From Streptomyces liliifuscus (GTDB lineage: Bacteria; Actinomycetota; Actinomycetes; Streptomycetales; Streptomycetaceae), in the NCBI RefSeq assembly GCF_016598615.1, contig NZ_CP066831.1:4464001-4528000 (forward strand): a stretch of DNA of 64,000 nucleotides. Reading direction: 5' to 3'. A program made the position numbers and the translations under genes. Shown here in pieces: positions 17,849 through 26,429 of the stretch. The notes below the pieces were generated by a model, which saw nothing but the letters and a program-made list of their open reading frames with translations, searched no databases and was not told where the DNA came from. The stretch's first letter is position 1. Each line of letters opens with the position of its first letter.

Positions 17849-19213
17849 ATGCACGACACCCCGAAGAGCGACGCCGGGGCCGCGGAGAAGCGCTCCGGCG
17901 TCCGCCGCGCCTTCGTCGCCAGCCTCACCGGCACGGCCCTGGAGTGGTACGACTTCGCCGTCTACTCCGCCGCGGCCGCCCTGGTCTTCGGTGATCTGTT
18001 CTTCCCGTCGGAGGACCCGCTCACCGGCACGCTCCTGGCGTTCTCCACATACGCGGTCGGCTACATCTCCCGTCCCCTCGGCGGATTCGTCTTCGGCCGC
18101 CTCGGCGATGTGATCGGCCGCAAGAAGGTGCTGATCGCCACACTTGTCCTGATCGGCGTGGCGACCTTCCTGATCGGTCTGCTGCCCGCGTACGGGACGA
18201 TCGGTGTGGCCGCTCCGATCGCCCTGGTCGTGCTGCGCTTCGCCCAGGGCGTCGGCGTCGGCGGCGAGTGGGGCGGCGCCGTGCTGCTGTCCAGCGAGTT
18301 CGGCGACCCGCGCCGCCGGGGCTTCTACGCCTCCGCCGCACAGGTGGGCCCGCCCGCGGGAAACCTGCTCGCCAACGGTGTGCTCGCCGCCCTCGGCGCG
18401 CTGCTGACCGAGGCGCAGTTCGAGTCGTGGGGCTGGCGTGTGGCCTTCCTGCTCTCCGGCGTACTGGTCGCCTTCGGGCTGTGGATCCGGGCCAAGCTGG
18501 AGGAGACCCCGGTCTTCAAGGCGATGGAGGCCGAGAAGTCCCGTCCCGAGGCCCCCATCCGCGAGGTCTTCACCACCCAGCCCCGCGCCCTGACCGCCGC
18601 GATCCTGTGCCGGGTCGGCCCCGACGTGCTGTACGCCATGTTCACCGTCTTCGTGCTGACCTACGCCACCCAGGAACTCGACATGTCGCGGGGCTCCGCC
18701 CTCACGGCCGTCCTCATCGGCTCCTCCGTCCAGGTCTTCCTGATGCCGCTGGCCGGCGCGCTCTCCGACCGCGTCAACCGGCGTCTGCTGTACGGCGTCG
18801 CCGCGGTGGCCGCCGCGGTGTGGCCGTTCGTGTTCTTCCCGATGGCCGCCGGCGGTTCCTGGCTGCCGCTCGCCGCCGGAGTCCTCGTCGCCCTGGTGAT
18901 CCACTGCTGTCTCTACGGACCGCAGGCCGCCTTCATCGCCGAGCAGTTCTCGCCCCGGCTGCGCTACACCGGCTCCTCGCTGGCCTACACCCTGGCCGGG
19001 ATCATCGGCGGCGCCATCGCCCCGCTGCTGTTCACCACTCTGCTGAGCGCCTACGACAGCTGGGTACCACTGGCCCTGTACATCGCCCTCGCCTGCGCGG
19101 TCTCCCTGGTGGGCGTCCTCCTGGGCCGCAACCCCGAGGCCGCCGTCGACGAGGACGAAGAGCTCGCCGCGCCGAAGACCCCGGCCGCGGCGGACGTCCC
19201 CGTGCCCCGCTGA
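17849..19213 (+). CDS. MHS-family MFS transporter (metabolite:H+ symporter)
   Basis: 454 residues from the ATG at 17849, which has AAGGA at suitable distance. Twelve hydrophobic segments are visible. The N-terminal GTALEWYDFAVYS and the loop 2-3 motif GRLGDVIGRKKVL are diagnostic for the MHS subfamily (proline/betaine, alpha-ketoglutarate, shikimate and citrate permeases). The central loop is short and the C-terminus is an acidic/Ala-rich tail. It leads an operon with a nitrilase-family hydrolase and a cupin. The cargo is probably a small organic acid, amide or betaine-like compound; this is inference. Confidence 0.88.
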   Translation: MHDTPKSDAGAAEKRSGVRRAFVASLTGTALEWYDFAVYSAAAALVFGDLFFPSEDPLTGTLLAFSTYAVGYISRPLGGFVFGRLGDVIGRKKVLIATLVLIGVATFLIGLLPAYGTIGVAAPIALVVLRFAQGVGVGGEWGGAVLLSSEFGDPRRRGFYASAAQVGPPAGNLLANGVLAALGALLTEAQFESWGWRVAFLLSGVLVAFGLWIRAKLEETPVFKAMEAEKSRPEAPIREVFTTQPRALTAAILCRVGPDVLYAMFTVFVLTYATQELDMSRGSALTAVLIGSSVQVFLMPLAGALSDRVNRRLLYGVAAVAAAVWPFVFFPMAAGGSWLPLAAGVLVALVIHCCLYGPQAAFIAEQFSPRLRYTGSSLAYTLAGIIGGAIAPLLFTTLLSAYDSWVPLALYIALACAVSLVGVLLGRNPEAAVDEDEELAAPKTPAAADVPVPR

Positions 19214-19254
19214 CAACAGCCACACAACCCCGCCCCGGACAAGGAGGCACCGCA

Positions 19255-20046
19255 GTGCAAATCGCCATCGGCCAGCTCACCAGCGGCCCCGACCCCGAGA
19301 AGAACCTGCGCCTCGTCGAGGAGTGGACGCGGCGCGCCGCGGACTCCGGAGCCCGCGTCGTCGTCCTCCCGGAGGCGTCGATGGCCTGCTTCGGCACGCC
19401 ACTGGCCCCGCTCGCCCAGCCCCTCGACGGGCCGTGGGCCGACGGGGTCCGCGAGATCGCCCGGGCGACCGGCACGGTCGTCGTGGCCGGCATGTTCACC
19501 CCCGCCGACGAGGGACGGGTGGCCAACACCCTGCTGGCCACCGGCCCCGGCGTCGAGGAGTCGTACGACAAGATCCACCTCTACGACGCCTTCGGCTTCC
19601 GCGAGTCCGAGACGGTCGCCCCGGGCTCCCGCCCCGCCGTGATCGACGTGGACGGCGTCCGGCTGGGCCTGGCCACCTGCTACGACGTCCGCTTCCCGGA
19701 GCTGTTCCGGGCGCACGCCGACGCCGGGGCCGTGGGAACCCTCCTTGCGGCCTCCTGGGGCGCCGGGCCCGGCAAGCTCGACCAGTGGGAGCTGCTGGTG
19801 CGGGCCCGCGCGCTGGACGCCACGGTCTGGGTCGCCGCCGTCGGCCAGGCCGATCCCGGCACCCCTCCGGGCCCCGCGCCGACCGGCATCGGGCACAGCC
19901 TGGTAGTCGGCCCCGACGGGACCGTACGAGCTTCCCTCGGCGCCGATCCTGAATTGCTGGTGACGGACCTGGACGTCGACGAGGTCGGCGCGGTCCGCGA
20001 GAAGACGTCCGTACTGGCGAACCGGCGGCCGGAGGTGTGGCGATGA
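19255..20046 (+). CDS. Carbon-nitrogen hydrolase (nitrilase superfamily)
   Basis: 263 residues from the GTG at 19255, with AAGGAGG seven bases upstream. The Glu-Lys-Cys triad is present: Glu40 in VVVLPEAS, Lys106 in YDKIHLYD and Cys142 in ATCYDVRFPEL. Overall resemblance is to the amidase (NIT2/YafV-like) branches rather than true nitrilases, so hydrolysis of a small omega-amide or carbamoyl compound is likely. It sits 41 bp after the transporter and is coupled to the next gene by an ATGA overlap. Confidence 0.88.
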   Translation: MQIAIGQLTSGPDPEKNLRLVEEWTRRAADSGARVVVLPEASMACFGTPLAPLAQPLDGPWADGVREIARATGTVVVAGMFTPADEGRVANTLLATGPGVEESYDKIHLYDAFGFRESETVAPGSRPAVIDVDGVRLGLATCYDVRFPELFRAHADAGAVGTLLAASWGAGPGKLDQWELLVRARALDATVWVAAVGQADPGTPPGPAPTGIGHSLVVGPDGTVRASLGADPELLVTDLDVDEVGAVREKTSVLANRRPEVWR

Positions 20047-20381
20047 GCGGGCCCGAGCTGGAGTTCCACCGGCCCGACGGGCCCTGGCGGCCCCCGGCGG
20101 GCGCCGGACCCGGCGTCGAGGAGTGCGTGCTGGCCGAGGACCCCGAGAACGGCCGGCGCACCGCGCTCGTCCGCTGGGCGCCGGGCACCGACACCTCGGC
20201 CGCGGGCGTGTCCCGGCACGACGTGTGGGAGGAGGTCTATCTCGTCGAGGGATCGATGTACGACCTGACGCTGGAGCGCACCTTCACCGCGGGCATGTAC
20301 GCCTGCCGTCCCCCGGGCATGCCGCACGGGCCCTGGACCTCGCCGGACGGCGTGACGATGCTCGTGATCACGTACCCCTGA
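20043..20381 (+). CDS. Cupin-domain protein (ChrR-like)
   Basis: 112 residues. The ATG at 20043 overlaps the preceding stop (ATGA) and has GGAGG seven bases upstream. It forms a single small beta-barrel with the metal-binding cupin motif 1 as SRHDVWEEVYLVEGSMYD (His, Glu) and motif 2 as GMYACRPPGMPHGP (His). Such stand-alone cupins are often dioxygenases, isomerases or ligand-binding accessory proteins. Together with the hydrolase and transporter it suggests a third step on the imported compound, but no specific reaction can be assigned. Confidence 0.8.
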   Translation: MSGPELEFHRPDGPWRPPAGAGPGVEECVLAEDPENGRRTALVRWAPGTDTSAAGVSRHDVWEEVYLVEGSMYDLTLERTFTAGMYACRPPGMPHGPWTSPDGVTMLVITYP

Positions 20382-20493
20382 TCCGGGCGGGCACGGGAGC
20401 GTCCCCCGGCGGCGGGTGTCCCTCGGCCGCGGGCGTCCCCGGGCTGCCGGGAGGCGCGCCGGGGGCGCCTTCAGGCGTCTCAGCCGCCAGCCG

Positions 20494-21120
20494 TCAGCCG
20501 TCGAGGAGCACCTTGAGGGTCGACTCCAGGTGGTGGTCGATGGCCGCGCACGCGGCCCGCGCGTCACCGGCGGCGAGGGCGTCCACGATGGCCTCGTGCT
20601 CGTCGAGCACCGCCTTCTGCCGCCCCTGCTGGTTGAAGACGGCGACCACTCCGGCGCGGACCTGGCGGCTGCGCAGACCGTCGTAGTGCCGGTCCAGCAG
20701 GGTGTTGCCGACGGCCGCGACCAGGGACGCGTGGAACCGGTGGTCCACGGCGATGAACTCCCGGGTCTCCTCGGCACCGGTGAGCGCGCGCTGCTGTTCC
20801 AGCAGGGCGCGCAGCTCCTCCAGGGGCACCCGCCCGGCCGCGACGAGCCGCTCGGCCGCGTACCGCTCGACGAGGCCGCGCAGCTCCATCAGCTCCCGCA
20901 CCTCACGTCCCGTCAGAGGGGCCACCCGGGCACCGCGCTTGGGCACGAGCTCGACCAGGTCCTCCGCGGCGAGCAGCAGCAGCGCCTCCCGGATGGGGGT
21001 GCGGGAGACACCGATACGATCGGCGAGCTCCTGCTCCGACACGAAGGCCCCCTGCATCTCGGGGTCCGTCAGCACCGTGTCCTTGAGATACGCGTAGGCC
21101 TTCTCCCGACCGGACGCCAC
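20494..21120 (-). CDS. GntR-family regulator, FCD subgroup
   Basis: 208 residues from a GTG at 21120 preceded by GGGGG; the longer ATG start at 21141 would place the initiation codon inside the operator and has no ribosome site. The winged helix is YLKDTVLTDPEMQGAFVSEQ followed by ELADRIGVSRTPIREALLLL. The C-terminal all-helical FCD domain has the metal/ligand residues spread over DHRFHASLVAAVGN and a late His pair (DHHLEST). It is convergent with the transporter operon and likely represses it and itself until an acidic metabolite binds. Confidence 0.88.
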   Translation of the reverse strand: MASGREKAYAYLKDTVLTDPEMQGAFVSEQELADRIGVSRTPIREALLLLAAEDLVELVPKRGARVAPLTGREVRELMELRGLVERYAAERLVAAGRVPLEELRALLEQQRALTGAEETREFIAVDHRFHASLVAAVGNTLLDRHYDGLRSRQVRAGVVAVFNQQGRQKAVLDEHEAIVDALAAGDARAACAAIDHHLESTLKVLLDG

Positions 21121-21137
21121 GGCAACCCCCAGACATC

Positions 21138-21154
21138 GCATACAGTTTGTATAC
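21138..21154. promoter_or_regulatory. Putative GntR operator 2 (autoregulatory)
   Basis: GCATAC-N5-GTATAC, with the same arms and spacing as 17786-17802, just upstream of the regulator's GTG. The spacer differs (AGTTT versus GACCT), which argues that the arms are under selection. Confidence 0.7.
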
Positions 21155-21269
21155 CGACGCTACCACGCGCGTTCCCGCACGACACCGGGCCGTGAGCCGT
21201 CACGAACCTGCCGTGGAAGCCTGCACGAACCCGCCGTAGGAGCGCGAGCGTCCCGTCCACGCGGCGGGC

Positions 21270-22913
21270 TCAGAGCGTGTCGATGTCCAGGTTCGCGATC
21301 GCCGTCCTCGCGACCTCGCGCCCGCGCTCGGTGAAGTCGCCCTTGCCCGGATAGCCGATCATGAACTTGTACATGTCGCCGGACTTGGTCTTGTAGTAGA
21401 GGACCTGGATCTCGCGCGGACGCGGGTATTCGGTGTCCGTGGTCGAGTAGGTGATGGTGTTGAGGGCCGCTTTCCGGTCCTTGTACGTCGTCGGGTCGGG
21501 CTTGCTCTTGGGAGCGGGCTCGGAGTCCATGTCCATGCCGTAGCTGCCGCTCTGACGGTAGCTCGCGTCGTCGTCGTACATCTCGGCCGCCGCCGACCCG
21601 GCGATCTCACCGCTGGTGTCCTCGGCCTTCTTGGCCAGGGTGAGGCTGATCCAGAGGCTGCCGCTCAGGTCGGTGAACTGGACCCAGTGTTCGTCCTTGG
21701 CCGCGTCGGGCTTGGGCACGGTCTTCTGGTAGCCGGCCGGTACCGCCACCGTCGCGCCCAGTGCCTTGAGGTCCTTCTTCTCCCAGTTGTCGGGCAGGGG
21801 CCCCGCGAACGGGTCCGCGACCACCAGGTACGCCGCCAGCACGGCCGCGACGACCACGGCACCGATGCCGATCCACCCCTTGCGGCCGACCCGGATCGAC
21901 CTGCCGCCGGGCTCCGCAATCCGTACGACCTGCGTGGGCGCGGGCTCGGGCGGACGCGCGGCCTGCTCCAGGAGCGTGCGCACCCGCGCGGCGTCCGGGC
22001 GGCGGGCCGGCTCCTTGTCGAGGAGGCCGTTGATGGCGTCGGCCAGTGGTCCCGTGGCGGCGTTGGGCGCGGCCGGCGTGGCGTTGAGGACTGACTGGAG
22101 CGTCGCGGGCGTGTTGTTGCGGCGGAACGGCGACACGCCCTCCGTGGCCGCGTACAGGACCACGCCCAGGGACCAGAGGTCCGAGGCCGGACCCGGGCGC
22201 TGCCCCACCACCCGCTCCGGCGCGATGAATTCGGGCGAGCCGACGAAACCGCCGGTGTCGGTCAGGTTCGTCTCGCCCTCGATCTGGGCGATGCCGAAGT
22301 CGGTGAGGACGACCCGGTCGCCCGTGCCGAGCATGACGTTGTCGGGCTTGACGTCGCGGTGCAGGATGCCCGCCGCGTGCGCGGACTCCAGCGCGCCGAG
22401 CACCTCAAGGCCGATTCTCGCCGCCTCGCGCGCCCCGATCGTGCCCTCCTGGAGGGCGTCACCGAGCGAACGCCCCCGTACGAGCTCCATGACGATCCAC
22501 GGCTGGCCGTCCACGACCGCGACGTCGTGGACGTTCACGACGGCCGGGTGGTCGAGCCGGGCGGCGGCGCGCGCCTCGCGGCGCATCCGCTCGAAGACAT
22601 TGGCCCGTTCGCGTTCGGGAAGGTGGTCCGGTACGCGCGGCTCCTTGACGGCGACCTCCCGGTCCACCGTCTCGTCCTTCGCCCGCCACACCGTGCCCAT
22701 ACCGCCATGGCCGAGTTTGCCGAGCAGCCGGTAGCGGCCCGCGATCAGCCGACCGGTGCCGGGCTCCTGCGGCGCCTGCCGGTCGGGCACCACCTGGGTG
22801 GGCGCGGCGTACGGGTTCCCGGGGTGCGGCACGGCGACCGGCGGCCGCGGCGGTTGCAGGCCGAAACTCGTTGGTTCGTCGGGTCCGTAAGGGGCTCCCC
22901 CGTTGTTGCTCAT
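21270..22913 (-). CDS. Receptor-type Ser/Thr protein kinase B
   Basis: 547 residues. A Pro-rich N-terminal extension (1-55) precedes an intact kinase domain: GHGGMG at 68-73, Lys90, Asp187 in HRDVKPDN, Asp205 in DFG, APE at 231-233. A transmembrane helix lies at 346-367. The extracellular ~175 residues start KKDLKALGATVAVPAGYQ and include LWISLTLAKK, a PsbP/LpqN-like pattern of strands shared with the neighbouring kinases. It is the first of five kinase genes in the same direction at the downstream end of the array. Confidence 0.93.
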   Translation of the reverse strand: MSNNGGAPYGPDEPTSFGLQPPRPPVAVPHPGNPYAAPTQVVPDRQAPQEPGTGRLIAGRYRLLGKLGHGGMGTVWRAKDETVDREVAVKEPRVPDHLPERERANVFERMRREARAAARLDHPAVVNVHDVAVVDGQPWIVMELVRGRSLGDALQEGTIGAREAARIGLEVLGALESAHAAGILHRDVKPDNVMLGTGDRVVLTDFGIAQIEGETNLTDTGGFVGSPEFIAPERVVGQRPGPASDLWSLGVVLYAATEGVSPFRRNNTPATLQSVLNATPAAPNAATGPLADAINGLLDKEPARRPDAARVRTLLEQAARPPEPAPTQVVRIAEPGGRSIRVGRKGWIGIGAVVVAAVLAAYLVVADPFAGPLPDNWEKKDLKALGATVAVPAGYQKTVPKPDAAKDEHWVQFTDLSGSLWISLTLAKKAEDTSGEIAGSAAAEMYDDDASYRQSGSYGMDMDSEPAPKSKPDPTTYKDRKAALNTITYSTTDTEYPRPREIQVLYYKTKSGDMYKFMIGYPGKGDFTERGREVARTAIANLDIDTL

Positions 22914-23022
22914 GGGTCCATCCCTATCGCGGCAAGCGCTTCGTGAGCCACCCTGGGCGCTTTCCAGTCACAGACCCGTGACGCACGGCGTCGCTTATGT
23001 TCCTTTTACGCCGCCGCGCTGC

Positions 23023-24270
23023 TCAGGTGTCCGAGGGGGCGGGGCCAGAGGGCGCGGGGCCGGTGGTGGCCGGCATCGTGGCCGGGCCCGGGGGCTCGCT
23101 GGCCGTCGGGCCGGTCGTCGACGTGGTCGAAGTGACTGTCGCGGTCGTCGTCGCGGTGGTCGTCGCCCGGGACGAGGGCACGGAACTCGTCGGCGACAAG
23201 GGCCCGTTGCCCCCGTCGCCGTTCATCAGCAGCGCGGCCGCCGACACACCCGCCACGGCCATCGCGGCGACGAGCGCGACCGCGATCAGCACGTTCCGCG
23301 TGGCGGAGCGCGAGGAGGCGGCGGGCCTCATCGGCGAGGTCACGGGCGAGTCCGACGAAGTCGACGGCGCACGCAGTGGTTGCGGCGGCTTCGGCGCGTC
23401 CCGCCGGGTCGGTCTGTAGCCGGGCGACACGGGTGGCATACGGCCGGTGTCGAGAAACGCCCGCAGCAGCCGCTCCGCCTCCACCGCGTCGAGCCTGCGC
23501 TCGGGATCGCGCTCCAGGAGACCCCGTACGACGGGAAGCAGGGGCGCGGCGGCCGCGGGCGGACGTATCTCGTCGACCACCACCGCGTGCAGGATCCCGC
23601 CCAACGAGTCGCGGCGGAACGGCGATTCGCCGCTCAGGGCCGTACAGAGCAGCGCGCCGAGCGACCACAGGTCGGACTCGGGCCCGGTCCTGACGCCGGA
23701 CATCCGCTCGGGCGCGGTGTACTCGGGCGAGCCCACGAACGACCCGCTCTCGGTGAGTGTCGTCGACCCCGCGACCTGGGCGATCCCGAAGTCGGTGAGG
23801 ACGACGCGGCCGTCCCCGGTGAGAAGTACGTTCGCGGGCTTCAGGTCCCGGTGCAGTACGCCCGCGCCGTGCGCCCTGCGCAGCGCGCCGAGCAGGTCGA
23901 TCCCCATCCGGGCCGCCTCGGCCGCGTCCACGGGCCCGCTCCGGGAGATCCGCTCCGCGAGCGAGCCGCCCTCGATCAACTCCATGACGATGCAGGGGCG
24001 TTCGTCCTGCTCGACGACGTCGTGCACGACGATGATGTGCGGGTCCCGCAACTGGGCGATCGCACGCGCCTCACGCAGGGCCCGCTCGCGCTGCAGCCGG
24101 GACTCCTCCGCGGAGAGCGAGGTGTCGAGGACGAGTTCCTTGACCGCGACCTGCCTGCCGAGCAACAGGTCCGTGGCCCGCCATACGACGCCCATACCGC
24201 CCCGGCCGAGTCTGGCCTCCAGCCGGTAACGGCCCGCGATGACACGGACGTTGTCCCCCTCGGTCACCAT
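23023..24270 (-). CDS. Receptor-type Ser/Thr protein kinase C, short tail
   Basis: 415 residues from the ATG at 24270; upstream in-frame ATGs at 24279-24282 and 24372 are less likely because the kinase fold begins at residue 12. Active-site residues are intact: GRGGMG, Lys44, Asp142 in HRDLKPAN, Asp160 in DFG. There is one transmembrane helix at 326-348. Unlike its neighbours, the extracellular tail is only ~65 residues, all Ser/Thr/Pro/Gly without a folded domain. It may sense indirectly or act downstream of the other kinases. Confidence 0.9.
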   Translation of the reverse strand: MVTEGDNVRVIAGRYRLEARLGRGGMGVVWRATDLLLGRQVAVKELVLDTSLSAEESRLQRERALREARAIAQLRDPHIIVVHDVVEQDERPCIVMELIEGGSLAERISRSGPVDAAEAARMGIDLLGALRRAHGAGVLHRDLKPANVLLTGDGRVVLTDFGIAQVAGSTTLTESGSFVGSPEYTAPERMSGVRTGPESDLWSLGALLCTALSGESPFRRDSLGGILHAVVVDEIRPPAAAAPLLPVVRGLLERDPERRLDAVEAERLLRAFLDTGRMPPVSPGYRPTRRDAPKPPQPLRAPSTSSDSPVTSPMRPAASSRSATRNVLIAVALVAAMAVAGVSAAALLMNGDGGNGPLSPTSSVPSSRATTTATTTATVTSTTSTTGPTASEPPGPATMPATTGPAPSGPAPSDT

Positions 24271-24385
24271 GCGCCCCATCATGCCGCACCGGACGGAGGC
24301 CTTCCGGGACGCCTCGGCGCGGGTGGCCGACAAGCGACGTACGCGGTCGTGTGTCGGGCCGGCCGTACTCACTCGGCGTTCGGGG

Positions 24386-26239
24386 TCACTGGGCGCCCGG
24401 GGGCCGCCAGCTGCGCAGGATCGTGTCGAACCGTTCCTTCGCGGTGTCCCAGTCGGCCACCGGCGAGGACATGTAGATCACGTACTCGACGCCGTCACGG
24501 CTGAGATACGCCTGCTCTATGGCCCGGCGCGGGCCGGGAAACTCCGTGTCCTTCGACAGCGCGGTCCAGGTGAAGTCCCAGAGCGCGCCCGGACGGTCGC
24601 GGAAGGTGTTCTCCTCCAGACCGACCCGCCGGTAGTCCTGCAACCGCCCCAACTGCTCCTCCAGGTCGAGCAGATGCGTGTACGGGGTGTCGAAGTCCGG
24701 GGAGTCGTCGACGGCGATGCGGACGAAGTGCTCGCCGTTGTCGGGCGTGTAGTCGACCTGGGTGTTCTCGACCTGCCGCTTCCAGCCCTTGGGCAGGGCA
24801 AGGCTGAAACCCTGGGGGTCGTCGACGCGCTCCCAGCCGTCCGGCACACCGCCGGTGCCGGTGTCCGGGGTCTGGTTTCCCTTCCCGTCGTCCGTCGCAC
24901 CCGCCGAGGACGACGGGGTGGAGGAGGACCGGTCGGGTGAGGACGGGTCGGACGAGGACGTCGAGTTGCCGTCGCTGCCCCACCGGTCCGCGTACAGCAG
25001 CGCCGCGACGCCTCCGCCGCCCACGAGCGCGGCCAGAATGACGACGAGGACGAGCGTGCTGACCTTGCGGCGCTGCGTCCCGGCGACGGTCGGCTGGTTC
25101 ATGGTGGCGACGGCCGGGTCGTGCGTGGGACGGCCGTGGCTGTCGTAGGTGTCGTGGCCGCCGTGGCTGCCGTGGCTGCCGTAGGTGTCATGGCCGCCGG
25201 AGCCGCCTGGAACGCCGGGGCCTCCCTGGGTCCCGTGAGCACCCTGAGGGCCGTACATGCCGTGCGCCCCCGGGACGCCCTGGGGCCCGTAGGCGGCATG
25301 GGCGGGCCCGTAGGTGCCCTGGGGTGCGGGGGACTCGGGAGACTGAGGGGTTTCACCGGACTGGTGTGAGGCGGCCACATGTTCCGTCGGCACATAGGCC
25401 TGTGCCGAACTCGGTGCGCGCCCCTCCGCGGCCTCGGCGAGCATCTGCTCGGTCTCCTCGGGCCCGGGCCGCTCGGCGGGATCCTTGCGCAGCAGCGCGG
25501 CGATGACGGGCGCGAGCGGACCGGCGTGCGTCAGCTCCTCGGGCTCCTCGCCGACCACGGCCTGCATGGTGGTCAGCGGGGTCGTCCGCCGGAACGGGGA
25601 CCTTCCCTCGACCGCCGTGTAGAGCGTCGCGCCGAGCGCCCACAGATCGGAGGAGGGACCCGGATCGTGGCCGCGTACACGCTCCGGCGCCAGATAGTCG
25701 ACCGAGCCGACGATCTCCCCGGTACGCGTGATCGTCGTGTCGCCCTCGACCTGCGCGATCCCGAAGTCGGTGAGCAGGACGCGCCGGTCGTTGGAGATCA
25801 GTACGTTGCCCGGCTTGACGTCGCGGTGCAGTACGCCCGCGGCGTGCGCGGCCCGCAGCGCGCGCAGCACCCACAGCCCGACCCTCGCCGCCTCCCGGGG
25901 CTCGACGCGCCCGGAGTCCTTGACCGCGTCGGCGAGCGAGTGGCCCTCGACCAGCTCCATCACGATCCACGGGCGGCCGTCGTGCTCCAGCACGTCGTGC
26001 ACGGTGACGACGGCCGAGTGGTTGATCCGCGCGGCCGCGCGCGCCTCGGCCCGCGTCCGGGCGAGGAGCACGGGCCGGTCGCTGTCCGCCACATAGAGCG
26101 CGGCCGTCAACTCCTTGATGGCGACGGCCCGGTGCAGCACTTCATCGTGCGCCCGCCACACCCGGCCCATGCCGCCACTGCCGATGGAGTCGACGAGCCG
26201 GTAGCGCCCCGCCAGCAGCAGGCCCTGCATCTGATTCAC
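24386..26239 (-). CDS. Receptor-type Ser/Thr protein kinase D with GPQG-type linker
   Basis: 617 residues from a GTG at 26239 preceded by GGGGA; a TTG at 26251 and an ATG at 26230 are alternatives. The kinase domain is intact: GSGGMG at 20-25, Lys42, Asp140 and Asp158. The juxtamembrane linker is a low-complexity, collagen-like stretch rich in Gly, His, Tyr and Pro (YGPQGVPGAHGMYGPQGAHG). A transmembrane helix near 395-415 precedes a Ser/Asp-rich stalk and a ~145-residue outer domain with FSLALPKGWKRQVEN, the PsbP/LpqN-like signature shared with kinase F. Confidence 0.93.
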   Translation of the reverse strand: MNQMQGLLLAGRYRLVDSIGSGGMGRVWRAHDEVLHRAVAIKELTAALYVADSDRPVLLARTRAEARAAARINHSAVVTVHDVLEHDGRPWIVMELVEGHSLADAVKDSGRVEPREAARVGLWVLRALRAAHAAGVLHRDVKPGNVLISNDRRVLLTDFGIAQVEGDTTITRTGEIVGSVDYLAPERVRGHDPGPSSDLWALGATLYTAVEGRSPFRRTTPLTTMQAVVGEEPEELTHAGPLAPVIAALLRKDPAERPGPEETEQMLAEAAEGRAPSSAQAYVPTEHVAASHQSGETPQSPESPAPQGTYGPAHAAYGPQGVPGAHGMYGPQGAHGTQGGPGVPGGSGGHDTYGSHGSHGGHDTYDSHGRPTHDPAVATMNQPTVAGTQRRKVSTLVLVVILAALVGGGGVAALLYADRWGSDGNSTSSSDPSSPDRSSSTPSSSAGATDDGKGNQTPDTGTGGVPDGWERVDDPQGFSLALPKGWKRQVENTQVDYTPDNGEHFVRIAVDDSPDFDTPYTHLLDLEEQLGRLQDYRRVGLEENTFRDRPGALWDFTWTALSKDTEFPGPRRAIEQAYLSRDGVEYVIYMSSPVADWDTAKERFDTILRSWRPPGAQ

Positions 26240-26429
26240 GTTTCCCCGCAATGCTCTTGACAGGGTCAGACTAAGGACCGGCCCTCGCCCAGGGAACCGG
26301 CGGGGCCCTACGGAGACAGCACTGTGACGGTTTGCCCGGACGTGAACGGGCGTTTGCCGCCCGGCAATCGGACGTCTGTCGAACCTGAGTCGGACGTCAG
26401 CCGGACCTCGGCCGAACCTGGATCGGACG

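Noticed and set aside
17714..19225. 503-codon frame antisense to the transporter gene
   Set aside because: Very rich in Gly/Gln/Asp/Glu with no hydrophobic or catalytic pattern; the plus-strand product is a clear 12-helix transporter.
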